From Mycobacterium paraterrae (GTDB lineage Bacteria; Actinomycetota; Actinomycetes; Mycobacteriales; Mycobacteriaceae), in assembly GCF_022430545.2 (NCBI RefSeq), contig NZ_CP092488.2, positions 4,774,001-4,838,000 of the forward strand: 64,000 nt of DNA. Reading direction: 5' to 3'. Made by a program: the position numbers and the translations under genes. The stretch's first letter is position 1; each line of letters opens with the position of its first letter. Under the pieces are notes generated by a model that was given only the letters and a program-made list of their open reading frames with translations, was not told the origin of the DNA and made no database searches. Positions 25,396 through 34,259 of the stretch are shown here, one piece after another.

Positions 25396-26195
25396 CACTC
25401 GGCGGTCAGAGCTGGCTCGGGTGCCAGTTCTGGCGCGAGCCGGCGCCGCGTCAGCGGTAGGCGGGTCAGCAGCTCGATGATCGCCGCGCCCGCCACGCCC
25501 ACAGCACCGGCACCCAGCATCGACCAGGTGTCATGCGCCAGCATCAGGAAACCGAAGGCCGCGGACACCGCCAATAGGGCGCACCGGACCCGCGTCCAGC
25601 GGGCCGGGCCGTCCAGGCGGGTGGAAACCAGCAGGCCGAGGATGAGCGCGACGGCATGGCCGACATCGGTGAAGTCTTCGCCCAACAGCGCAGCTGCCAG
25701 GCCGACCGGGACCCAAAACCCGACCCAGGCCAGACGCCAGCGGCGAGGAATCGCCGATGTCAACGCGCCCAGCACCGCGACGGCACCGTAGCTCACCCCG
25801 ACGTCGCTGGCGCGCGATACCGACAGGGGCAACCAGTGGAACTCGATCGCAGCGGTGAGGCCGGCCGCGACCAACAGCGTGGCGCCGATGTGGCCGGTGA
25901 TGAAGACAATCGCCAGCCGTCCGCTGCGCCAGATCAACTCGGCCAAGGCGAGCAGGCAGACGAGGCACGGCAGCCAGAAGTACATCGGGCCGGCGTCGGT
26001 GACGAACGCGCTGCCCAGCAGCGTGGCGAAATTCCCGTGAGCCAAGTTGTGCAGGTTCGTACTGGCCTGAGCGATCACATGCGCGCGCACACGCGGACCG
26101 AGCTCGACAAGCGCCGCGCTGACACCGATCAGCACGACCGCGTAGGCGAGCGTAATCCGCACACGCGAAAGCCTCGACAGCACCTGCACGATCAT
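25392..26195 (-). CDS. Rhomboid-like integral membrane protein
   Basis: 267 residues with about seven or eight membrane segments; counterpart of Rv1648. The order LHNLAHGNFATLLGSAF, GHIGATLL, GVSYGAVAVLGAL and DVGHAVALILGLL resembles the rhomboid fold. GVSYG and the later GH could supply a Ser-His pair, but the Ser motif is not the canonical GxSG. Protease activity is therefore uncertain and it may be an inactive relative. It ends by sharing CTAG with the M1 peptidase gene and lies 9 nt from the adenylate cyclase gene upstream, probably in one operon with it. Confidence 0.8.
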   Translation of the reverse strand: MIVQVLSRLSRVRITLAYAVVLIGVSAALVELGPRVRAHVIAQASTNLHNLAHGNFATLLGSAFVTDAGPMYFWLPCLVCLLALAELIWRSGRLAIVFITGHIGATLLVAAGLTAAIEFHWLPLSVSRASDVGVSYGAVAVLGALTSAIPRRWRLAWVGFWVPVGLAAALLGEDFTDVGHAVALILGLLVSTRLDGPARWTRVRCALLAVSAAFGFLMLAHDTWSMLGAGAVGVAGAAIIELLTRLPLTRRRLAPELAPEPALTAEC

Positions 26196-26204
26196 CGCTA
26201 TCTA

Positions 26205-27146
26205 CTATGCCTGCGAGCCGTCCCCACCCGGATTGTCCAATGCTGATAAGTCGCTAACAGTTTCCCCCGACGGCTTGAGCCGGTATACCGACAGATCAGG
26301 GGGTAGACCTGCGGGTTTGCCACCGAAAACCGACCAGTGAACGCGCTTGGCTACAACCCCGAGTGTGACCAAGTCGTCGGGGTCGAGCAGGTCCAGTGTG
26401 GCCCCTGAGACCATCACTCCGCCTCGGGTGGCCCGCTCCATCACCCGCGCGGCGATGTTGACGTCGACACCCAGCCAGTCGGCCGCCAACCGCTGCGGGC
26501 GCCCGGTGTGGATGCCGACCCGCATCCGCGGGCGGTAGCCGTCGATATCCACGTCGGATTTCAGCGCTCGCTTGGCTTCCAGCACCGCGGCAATTGCTAC
26601 AAGCGGCTCGTCGAACACCGCCATGGTGCCGTCACCCATCCGTTTGACGATGTGGCCACCGGCATCCAGCAGTGGCGGCTCGATCGCGCGAGCCACTCGT
26701 CGCAGCAGCTTGAGCGTGGCGTCGTCACCGGCACGCAGCGACCAATCGGAGAAGCCGACCAGATCGGTGAAGACGATGGTGACTTCTTCGTTCGCGGGTC
26801 GGCGAGACACCGCCTCGGTCAGGGCTTGCCACACCTGCAGCGCGCCCAGGCTGACCTCCCGCGATGCGCCGCCGCGTTCGCCCAGGAGACGGCCGGCGGC
26901 GCGGGCCGCAGCGCGCGGACCGCCCTGGCCGGCCGTCGAAAGCGGGTCACCGAAATCCGGATCCCCCGGCAAGCCCCGGCGAGCCCGCCGGACCAGCGAG
27001 ATCAGGCCGGGGCTCTGGTTGGTGCTGCGCAGCCACTTCGCCGCGCCACGCAGGGATGTCGGCGAATGCTGTCGCGACGAAGATGAATCCGGCGTGGTCA
27101 CCGTTTGCTCGGGCTCGCCGGACACTGTTTTTGGCCCGAGTTCCAC
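26205..27146 (-). CDS. Class III adenylate/guanylate cyclase
   Basis: 313 residues (Rv1647, 316). The cyclase domain (about 120-280) has the first metal Asp in VFTDLVGFS, the purine-recognition Lys and second Asp in HIVKRMGDGTMAVF, and the transition-state Asn/Arg in VNIAARVMERA, so all catalytic residues are present. No membrane segment was found, so it should be soluble, with a Ser/Arg-rich N-terminus of about 100 residues. The start is GTG 27146, because TACTCT (27159-27154) lies 7 nt before it, a leaderless promoter. It is followed by the rhomboid-like gene. Confidence 0.92.
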   Translation of the reverse strand: MELGPKTVSGEPEQTVTTPDSSSSRQHSPTSLRGAAKWLRSTNQSPGLISLVRRARRGLPGDPDFGDPLSTAGQGGPRAAARAAGRLLGERGGASREVSLGALQVWQALTEAVSRRPANEEVTIVFTDLVGFSDWSLRAGDDATLKLLRRVARAIEPPLLDAGGHIVKRMGDGTMAVFDEPLVAIAAVLEAKRALKSDVDIDGYRPRMRVGIHTGRPQRLAADWLGVDVNIAARVMERATRGGVMVSGATLDLLDPDDLVTLGVVAKRVHWSVFGGKPAGLPPDLSVYRLKPSGETVSDLSALDNPGGDGSQA

Positions 27147-27294
27147 AACCCTCAGAGTAGGTGCATGTCGAAAGGCCCGGCAACGACCGCCGTCGTGGCG
27201 TCGGCCACCATGCGCGATAAACCGGCTGATCACAGGCTTGCGACGCGGCAGTCGAGGCTCGATAACGACGCGCGCGACGCGCCAATAGCGCCGT

Positions 27295-27321
27295 AGACAA
27301 CAGATGTTGTCATCTCTATCG
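27295..27321 (+). promoter_or_regulatory. Palindromic operator and -10 box before the DUF2236 gene
   Basis: GACAACAGATGTTGTC (27295-27310) is a perfect 7-2-7 palindrome, of a size typical of TetR dimers. The -10 candidate TATCGT (27316-27321) lies 5 nt downstream, so a bound repressor would block polymerase. The downstream transcript includes AGGAGG before ATG 27359. The regulator is not encoded next to it. Confidence 0.7.
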
Positions 27322-27358
27322 TGGATGGATCAGCGCTGATCGGGACCAGGAGGCTGCG

Positions 27359-28423
27359 ATGACAGTGACGTCGATGCCGCCGACACAGCATGAGTCCGCC
27401 CCGGCGGCCCGCGACACCCCGCCGCCCGCCGCTCCCCTCGGCCCCGATTCCCTGACATGGAAGTACTTCGGCGACCTGCGCACCGGAATGATGGGCGTCT
27501 GGATCGGCGCCATCCAGAACATGTATCCCGAACTAGGGGCCGGCGTCGAGCAGCATTCGATCCTGTTGCGCGAGCCGTTGCAGCGGGTGGCGCGGTCGGT
27601 GTACCCGATCATGGGCGTGGTCTACGACGGCGGACGGGCGTCGGCGACCGGCGAGCAAATCAAGCGCTACCACCGAACGATCAAGGGAACCGACGCCAGC
27701 GGCCACCGTTATCACGCGCTTAATCCCGAGACGTTCTACTGGGCGCACGCCACGTTCTTCATGCTGGTGGTCAAGGTCGCCGAATACTTCTGCGGCGGGT
27801 TGACCGAAGCCGAGAAGCGCCAACTCTTCGACGAGCACGTCCAGTGGTACCGGATGTACGGCATGAGCATGCGGCCAGTACCCACCTCATGGGAGGAGTT
27901 CCAGGAGTACTGGGAGCGGGTCTGTCGGGACGAACTGGAAATCAACCAGGCCACGCTGGATATCTTCCAAATCCGGATTCCCAAGCCAAAATTCGTACTC
28001 TTACCCACCCCGGTCTGGGATCAGCTGTTCAAACCGCTTGTCGCGGGCCAGCGTTGGATTGCGGCCGGATTGTTCGAGCCAGTGGTACGCGAAAAGGCAG
28101 GCATGCGTTGGACTCCGGGCGATGAGGTGATCCTCAGGCTCTTCGGAAAACTGGTCGAGCTGGCGTTTCTTGCTGTTCCCGACGAGATCCGGTTGCATCC
28201 GCGAGCGCTCGCGGCCTACCGACGGGCCGCGGGCCGCGACTCAGCCGACGCCCCACTGGTCCAGGCGCCGCGGTTCACCGCGCCGCCGCCGGACCGACGC
28301 GGAATGCCGATGCACTACTTCCCGCCCCGCAAATCCATCATCGAACGAGCGGGTTCACTCGTGCACACGACGTTCTCGCTGGCGGGGTTGCGCCCGCCGC
28401 GTGGTCGAGGGAAAGCGGCTTAG
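27359..28423 (+). CDS. DUF2236 / MpaB-type oxygenase family protein
   Basis: 354 residues; counterpart of Rv1645c. The N-terminal WKYFGDLRTGMMGVWIGAIQNMYPELGAGVEQHS, conserved His residues (HRTIKGTDASGHRYHALNPETFYWAHATFF) and the core YCGGLTEAEK are those of the MpaB/latex-clearing-protein family, which bind heme and oxidise lipids or isoprenoids. ATG 27359 has AGGAGG seven bases upstream. It stands alone behind a TetR-like operator and converges on tsnR. PE17 (Rv1646), which lies next to it in H37Rv, is absent here. The substrate is unknown. Confidence 0.85.
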   Translation: MTVTSMPPTQHESAPAARDTPPPAAPLGPDSLTWKYFGDLRTGMMGVWIGAIQNMYPELGAGVEQHSILLREPLQRVARSVYPIMGVVYDGGRASATGEQIKRYHRTIKGTDASGHRYHALNPETFYWAHATFFMLVVKVAEYFCGGLTEAEKRQLFDEHVQWYRMYGMSMRPVPTSWEEFQEYWERVCRDELEINQATLDIFQIRIPKPKFVLLPTPVWDQLFKPLVAGQRWIAAGLFEPVVREKAGMRWTPGDEVILRLFGKLVELAFLAVPDEIRLHPRALAAYRRAAGRDSADAPLVQAPRFTAPPPDRRGMPMHYFPPRKSIIERAGSLVHTTFSLAGLRPPRGRGKAA

Positions 28424-28437
28424 CCCCGCACTTCTAG

Positions 28438-29211
28438 TCAGCCGCGCTGCGTTTTTGCGCTTTGGTAAAGGCAGATCGCAGCAGCCGCAGCGACATTGAG
28501 GCTTTGCGCGCTCCCGAACATCGGAATCGTCACCCGGGCGTCGGCCAGCTCGGCGACCTGGGCCGACAATCCGTGGGCTTCCGAGCCGAACAGCCACGCG
28601 GTCGCGGGCGCGAGTTCGGCGTCGTCAAGCGACAACTCACCTTCTACGGTGGTGGCCAGCACCTGCAGTCCGGCACCCTGCATCGCGGCGATCGCGGCTT
28701 CGGTGTCCGGGGCGACGACGACGGGGATGGAGAAGATGCTGCCCGCCGAGGCGCGCAGGCACTTGCCGTTGTATGGGTCGACGGTGTGACCGATGAACAC
28801 CACGGCCGCGGCCCCCATCGCGTCGGCGATGCGGATCAGCGTCCCGGCGTTACCGGGCTCGCCGATCTCCACGCCGACAGCGACGAGCCGGGGAGACTGC
28901 GCGAGTACATCGGCCATACCCGCGCTGGGATGCTCGCACACCGCCACCAAGCCGGTCGGAGTCACGGTGTCCGACAACACTTTTGCGGCCCGCTCGGTGA
29001 CGACGTGCACCGCCGTCCCGTGCCGGTCGACGAGACCCGCATAGCGCTGCGCCGCCGCTTCGGTGACGAACATTTCGCGGATCAGTCCCCGCCTGGCGGC
29101 GGCTTCGACCAGGTTGGCGCCCTCGACCAGGAAACGGTCGCTGCGGCGACGGGCCACCTGCCGGTGCAGCTTGGCCGCGGTGACGACCCGGGTCGATCGT
29201 TCGGTGAGCAC
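28438..29211 (-). CDS. tsnR: SpoU (TrmH) family RNA 2'-O-methyltransferase
   Basis: 257 residues. The N-terminal substrate-binding domain (RFLVEGANLVEAAARRG) precedes a knotted SPOUT domain. Its motifs are VEIGEPGNAGTLIRIADAMGA, FIGHTVDPYNGKCLRASAGSIFSIPV and AWLFGSEAHGLSAQV ending in IPMFGSAQSLNVAAAAAICLY. It should methylate a ribose in rRNA or tRNA; the exact site cannot be read. It starts at GTG 29211, 9 nt after rplT, and closes the infC operon as in H37Rv (Rv1644). Confidence 0.92.
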   Translation of the reverse strand: MLTERSTRVVTAAKLHRQVARRRSDRFLVEGANLVEAAARRGLIREMFVTEAAAQRYAGLVDRHGTAVHVVTERAAKVLSDTVTPTGLVAVCEHPSAGMADVLAQSPRLVAVGVEIGEPGNAGTLIRIADAMGAAAVVFIGHTVDPYNGKCLRASAGSIFSIPVVVAPDTEAAIAAMQGAGLQVLATTVEGELSLDDAELAPATAWLFGSEAHGLSAQVAELADARVTIPMFGSAQSLNVAAAAAICLYQSAKTQRG

Positions 29212-29220
29212 CGGACGCGG

Positions 29221-29610
29221 TTAGGCGGCCTCTCCGGACGGCGCGTTGACGTCCTCGGGCAACGCCTTACGGGCGACCTCGACCAGCGCGGTGAATGCCG
29301 CCGCATCGCTGACGGCGATCTCGGCGAGATTCTTACGGTCGACCTCCACACCGGCGGCCTTGAGACCCTGGATCAGCCGGTTGTAGGTGATGTCGTTGGC
29401 GCGAGCCGCAGCGTTGATCCGGGAGATCCACAGCTTGCGGAACTCGCCCTTGCGCGCACGACGGTCGCGGTAGGCGTAGGTCAGCGAATGCAGCTGCTGC
29501 TCTTTGGCTTTGCGGTAGAGGCGGGACCGCTGGCCGCGATAGCCCTTGGAAGCCTTGAGGATGGTGCGGCGCTTCTTTTGGGCGTTGACTGCCCGCTTCA
29601 CGCGTGCCAT
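29221..29610 (-). CDS. rplT: 50S ribosomal protein L20
   Basis: 129 residues starting MARVKRAVNAQKKRR, with the basic helical N-terminus KGYRGQRSRLYRKAKEQ and the globular ISRINAAARANDITYNRLIQGLK. It binds 23S rRNA early in 50S assembly and in several bacteria represses its own operon through the leader. Third gene of infC-rpmI-rplT. Confidence 0.99.
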   Translation of the reverse strand: MARVKRAVNAQKKRRTILKASKGYRGQRSRLYRKAKEQQLHSLTYAYRDRRARKGEFRKLWISRINAAARANDITYNRLIQGLKAAGVEVDRKNLAEIAVSDAAAFTALVEVARKALPEDVNAPSGEAA

Positions 29611-29662
29611 GAGGGTGTTCCTATCTGGTTGGGAAGTGGTTGTTCCGGCGCTGGGCTGCCGG

Positions 29663-29857
29663 TCAGCCGTTCAGCATCTTGTTGACCCGCTTGGTGTCGT
29701 TCGCCGCCACCGCGGTACGCCCGTCGAGGCGTCGCGTCCGCTTGGTCGGCTTGTGCTCGAGCAGGTGCCGACGGCCGGCCTTTTCACGCACGATCTTCCC
29801 GGTGCCGGTGCGCCGGAATCGCTTCGACGCTCCGCTGTGGGTCTTGGCCTTGGGCAT
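29663..29857 (-). CDS. rpmI: 50S ribosomal protein L35
   Basis: 64 residues, MPKAKTHSGASKRFRRTGTG to VNKMLNG, highly basic and of normal length. It lies between infC (27 nt) and rplT (52 nt) in the conserved order. Confidence 0.99.
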   Translation of the reverse strand: MPKAKTHSGASKRFRRTGTGKIVREKAGRRHLLEHKPTKRTRRLDGRTAVAANDTKRVNKMLNG

Positions 29858-29884
29858 CTCTTTCAGGTCCTCTGTCTTGTTGGG

Positions 29885-30478
<594 letters not shown>

Positions 30479-30748
30479 GGGGCCTCCCTCATTGATCTTC
30501 TGGTCAATTGCCACCGTCACCTGCTCCACGGGGAGACAGCGGTTGGGATTCCACGCCATCAGCAAAAAAGCCCTGCATAAGCAGGGCCCGGTGCCGACCG
30601 ATCACGGCATGACGCCGCCTGCGAAACGCAGAACCTGCACATCGGGTGTGCTGGTGACCGGACCGCTGAGCCTAGTTAGCCAACGGTGGGAGCGGGACTC
30701 CACTTGCTGTCTCAGGCTTAGCCGGAGACGGTCGCGTATGGGAGTCTA
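30479..30748 (-). promoter_or_regulatory. infC operon promoter and structured leader
   Basis: On the minus strand, TGGTAGACT gives an extended -10 box (TAGACT at 30748-30743). The transcript would start near 30736 and run about 257 nt to the infC start. It contains several good hairpins, for example GTCTC...GAGAC enclosing GGCTAAGCC at 30729-30709 and CTGCG-TTT-CGCAG further down, before the attenuator. Such leaders commonly bind L20 or IF-3-linked signals. The ligand here is unknown. Confidence 0.55.
30563..30587 (-). terminator. Intrinsic terminator/attenuator in the infC leader
   Basis: On the operon strand a perfect 7-bp hairpin, GCCCTGC-TTAT-GCAGGGC (30587-30570), is followed at once by TTTTTT (30569-30564). 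It sits 85 nt upstream of the infC start and no gene ends there, so it can only act as an attenuator within the leader. U-tracts this clean are uncommon in mycobacteria. Confidence 0.85.
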
Positions 30749-30883
30749 CCAGTCAAGACACCGTGCTCGGTCACGTCGCTGCCCGGCGGCCTCGTCGCGA
30801 CGGCATTACATAGCCGACACCAGCGATTCGCTGCCAGCCGGATCATAGGCATTCCCTAGCAATACCGAATATCCTCGCCGTCT

Positions 30884-33800
30884 GTGACCCTCACCGCCGC
30901 CCGCCCACGCAGCGAGTCGAATACTCGGCTCCGCTGGGTGCCGGCGACGGCCGGCTGGATCGTCGGGATTATCGCCACCCTGTCGCTGATCGCCAGCGTC
31001 TCGCCAGTGATCCGGTGGGCGATCCGGGTGCCCCGCGAGTTCATCAACGACTACGTCTTCAACTTCCCCGACACCAGCTTCGCGTGGTCATTCGTGCTGG
31101 CACTGCTGGCGGGCGCGCTGACCGCCCGCAAACGCGTGGCGTGGTGGGTGCTGCAACTCAACCTGCTGCTGGCCGCCGGATTGAACGTGGCCGGCCTGGT
31201 CGCCGATCATCCCGGCCCGGCGAAGACCTTCGGCGAGACGCTCGGCCTGGGTCTGCACCTCGCGGCGATAGTCGTGGCGACCCTCGCCTACCGGGAGTTC
31301 TGGGCCAAGGTGCGCGCGGGCGCCTTGTTCAAAGCGGCGGGAGTTTTAATCACCGGCTGGGCGATCGGAATCGTGCTGTCGTGGGGGCTGATCGAGGCGT
31401 TCCCGCGCACGCTTGCCGCCGAGGACCGGCTGTTCTACGTGGTGAACCGGGTGGTGGGGTTCGCGGTCGTGGAATCGGCGCAATTCACCGGCCGGCCACC
31501 GGTCTTCCTCAACGCGCTGATGGGGCTATTCAGCGCGATGGCGTTGATCGCCGCGGCGATCGTGCTGTTCCAGTCGCAGCGCGCCGACAACGCGCTGACC
31601 GGTGAGGACGAATCAGCTATTCGCGGTCTGCTCGAAATGTGGGGCAAGAACGACTCTTTGGGTTACTTCGCTACCCGCCGGGACAAGTCGGTGGTGTTCG
31701 CGCCGAGCGGACGCGCCGCGATCACCTACCGCGTCGAGGTCGGGGTCTGCCTGGCCAGTGGTGACCCGATTGGCGATCCGCGGGCGTGGCCGCAGGCGAT
31801 CGGCGCGTGGCTGGCACTGTGCCAGACCTACGGCTGGACGCCCGGCAACATGGGCGCAAGCTCGGCCGGCGCCAAAGCTTTTCGCGAGGCCGGCCTCAAC
31901 GCGTTGGAACTCGGCGACGAGGCGATCCTGCATACCGCCGAGTTCAGGCTATCCGGGCGAGAGATGCGAGGCGTGCGTCAGGCGGTGACGCGGGCCCGCC
32001 GCGCCGGGCTGACCGTGCGCATTCGCCGGCACCACGACATCGAACCCGCCGAAATGACCCAGGTGACGTCGCGGGCGGATGCCTGGCGCGACACCGACAA
32101 CGAGCGCGGGTTCTCGATGGCGCTGGGCCGGCTCGGTGATCCCGCCGACGGCGATTGCCTGCTGGTCGAAGCTGTCGACCCGGACGACACGGTGGTCGCG
32201 ATGCTGTCGTTGGTGCCATGGGGGCGCAACGGGGTGTCGCTGGATCTGATGCGACGCTCGCCGCAATCACCCAACGGGACCATCGAGCTCATGGTGAGCG
32301 AGCTTGCGCTGCACGCCGAGCGCATCGGTATCACGCGAATCTCGCTGAACTTCGCGATGTTCCGGTCCGCCTTCGAGCAGGGCGCACAGCTCGGCGCCGG
32401 ACCGGTGGCTCGGCTGTGGCGCGGATTCCTGTTGTTCTTTTCACGGTGGTGGCAGCTGGAGACGCTGTACCGCTCCAACATGAAGTATCAGCCCGACTGG
32501 GTGCCGCGATACGCCTGCTACGAAGACGCCCGGATGGTCCCGCGGGTGGGCGTCGCGTCGGTGATCGCCGAGGGCTTCCTAGTGCTGCCCTTCGTCCGGC
32601 GCGACGAACAACACACCGGCCAGCACCCGTCGGTCCCTCCGACACTGCTGGCAACCGGACTGCTGCACGACGACGGCTCCGCCCCGGACGTCGCAGCGTT
32701 GCAACAAGCCGACCTCAGTGACCAGGAAGAGCGCGGACGTCGGCTGCCCGAGCAGATGCGCGTCCGGCTGTCGAAACTGAAAGCCTTGCAAGACAGTGGG
32801 ATCGACGCCTACCCGGTGGGCCGGCCGCCGACCCACACAGTGGCTCAGGCCTTGGACACCGCCGACCAGGCCGACGTCTCGGTGTCGGGCCGGGTGCTGC
32901 GGATCCGCGACTTCGGCGGGGTACTTTTTGCCGAGCTGCGCGACTGGTCAGGCGAAGTGCAACTGCTGCTGGAGAACTCGATCCTGGGGCACGGTCGTAC
33001 CGCCGATTTCACCAAGGCCATCGACCTCGGCGATCTGGTCGAGGTCACCGGTGAAATGGGATACAGCAAGACCGGAACCCGTTCGCTGATCGTGCACCGG
33101 TGGCGGCTCATCGGGAAGTGTCTGCGCCCGCTGCCTAACAAGTGGAAAGGGTTGACCGATCCTGAAGCGCGGGTCCGCAGTCGCTACGTCGACCTGGCCG
33201 TCAACGCCGAATCACGCGAACTGATCACTGCCCGCAGCGGTGTGCTCCGCGCGATCCGAGACACATTGAACGACAAAGGTTTTGTCGAGGTCGAAACCCC
33301 GATTCTGCAGCAAGTCCACGGCGGCGCAACCGCCCGCCCGTTCGTCACGCACATCAACAGCTACGACCTCGATTTGTTCTTGCGGATCGCGCCCGAGCTG
33401 TACCTCAAGCGGTTGTGTGTCGGCGGCATGGAGCGGGTCTTCGAGTTGGGCCGGGCATTCCGCAACGAGGGCGTGGACTTCAGCCACAACCCTGAGTTCA
33501 CACTGCTGGAGGCCTACCAGGCGCACGCCGACTACAAGGACTGGATCGACGGCAGCCGCGAACTCATCCAGAACGCCGCACTGGCCGCCAACGGCGCTCA
33601 CGTCGTGCTGCGACCCACGCCGAGCGGGTCGCTGGAAGAAGTCGACATCTCCGGTGTCTGGCCGGTGAAAACCGTTCACGAAGCGGTCTCCGAGGCGCTC
33701 GGTGAGCACGTCGACGCCACTACCGATCTGGCTACGCTGCGCCGGCTGTGCGACGCTGCGGGGATCCCGTACCTGGCGCGCTGGGATGCCGGCGCCGTCG

Positions 33801-34198
33801 TGCTCGAACTGTATGAGCACCTGGTCGAAGACCGCACCGAGCACCCGACGTTCTACATCGATTTCCCGTCCTCGGTCTCACCGCTGACGCGGCCGCACCG
33901 CAGCCAGCCCGGTCTCGCCGAGCGCTGGGACCTGGTGGCGTGGGGCGTCGAGCTGGGCACGGCGTACAGCGAACTCACGGACCCCGTCGAGCAACGTCGA
34001 CGCCTCGAGGAGCAGTCGCTTCTGGCCGCTGGTGGTGACCCCGAAGCCATGGAGCTCGACGAGGATTTCCTGCAGGCCATGGAATACGCCATGCCGCCGA
34101 CCGGGGGCCTTGGCATGGGTGTCGACCGGGTGGTCATGCTGGTCACGGGCCGCAGCATCCGCGAAACGCTGCCGTTCCCGCTAGCAAAGCCGCGCTAA
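30884..34198 (+). CDS. lysX: LysX: lysyl-phosphatidylglycerol synthase fused to lysyl-tRNA synthetase
   Basis: 1104 residues. About 25-235 hold five or six membrane segments, and 240-600 the MprF-like GNAT-fold domain (YFATRRDKSVVFAPSGRAAITYRVEVG, ASGDPIGD, WRDTDNERGFSMALGRLGD). From about 625 comes a class II lysyl-tRNA synthetase: OB fold, motif 2 in RVFELGRAFRNEGVDFSHNPEFT, motif 3 in GLGMGVDRVVML. It charges lysine and moves it to phosphatidylglycerol, giving a positively charged membrane lipid that protects against cationic peptides and host killing in M. tuberculosis (Rv1640c). GTG 30884 has TATCCT 8 nt upstream, so it is probably leaderless. Its promoter is divergent from infC. Confidence 0.97.
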   Translation: MTLTAARPRSESNTRLRWVPATAGWIVGIIATLSLIASVSPVIRWAIRVPREFINDYVFNFPDTSFAWSFVLALLAGALTARKRVAWWVLQLNLLLAAGLNVAGLVADHPGPAKTFGETLGLGLHLAAIVVATLAYREFWAKVRAGALFKAAGVLITGWAIGIVLSWGLIEAFPRTLAAEDRLFYVVNRVVGFAVVESAQFTGRPPVFLNALMGLFSAMALIAAAIVLFQSQRADNALTGEDESAIRGLLEMWGKNDSLGYFATRRDKSVVFAPSGRAAITYRVEVGVCLASGDPIGDPRAWPQAIGAWLALCQTYGWTPGNMGASSAGAKAFREAGLNALELGDEAILHTAEFRLSGREMRGVRQAVTRARRAGLTVRIRRHHDIEPAEMTQVTSRADAWRDTDNERGFSMALGRLGDPADGDCLLVEAVDPDDTVVAMLSLVPWGRNGVSLDLMRRSPQSPNGTIELMVSELALHAERIGITRISLNFAMFRSAFEQGAQLGAGPVARLWRGFLLFFSRWWQLETLYRSNMKYQPDWVPRYACYEDARMVPRVGVASVIAEGFLVLPFVRRDEQHTGQHPSVPPTLLATGLLHDDGSAPDVAALQQADLSDQEERGRRLPEQMRVRLSKLKALQDSGIDAYPVGRPPTHTVAQALDTADQADVSVSGRVLRIRDFGGVLFAELRDWSGEVQLLLENSILGHGRTADFTKAIDLGDLVEVTGEMGYSKTGTRSLIVHRWRLIGKCLRPLPNKWKGLTDPEARVRSRYVDLAVNAESRELITARSGVLRAIRDTLNDKGFVEVETPILQQVHGGATARPFVTHINSYDLDLFLRIAPELYLKRLCVGGMERVFELGRAFRNEGVDFSHNPEFTLLEAYQAHADYKDWIDGSRELIQNAALAANGAHVVLRPTPSGSLEEVDISGVWPVKTVHEAVSEALGEHVDATTDLATLRRLCDAAGIPYLARWDAGAVVLELYEHLVEDRTEHPTFYIDFPSSVSPLTRPHRSQPGLAERWDLVAWGVELGTAYSELTDPVEQRRRLEEQSLLAAGGDPEAMELDEDFLQAMEYAMPPTGGLGMGVDRVVMLVTGRSIRETLPFPLAKPR

Positions 34199-34259
34199 AC
34201 CAATCCACTGACATCTCGGTGAGCGGAAATACGGCTTAAAGCAGGCATTCCGTACCACA

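Noticed and set aside
27147..27358. A PE-family gene (PE17, Rv1646) between the cyclase and DUF2236 genes
   Set aside because: The 212-nt gap holds only promoters and an operator; no PE-type frame is present on either strand.
30479..30565. A longer IF-3 starting at ATG 30559 or TTG 30565
   Set aside because: The added residues (AWNPNRCLPVEQ) have no counterpart in IF-3. A strong ribosome site sits directly before ATC 30478.
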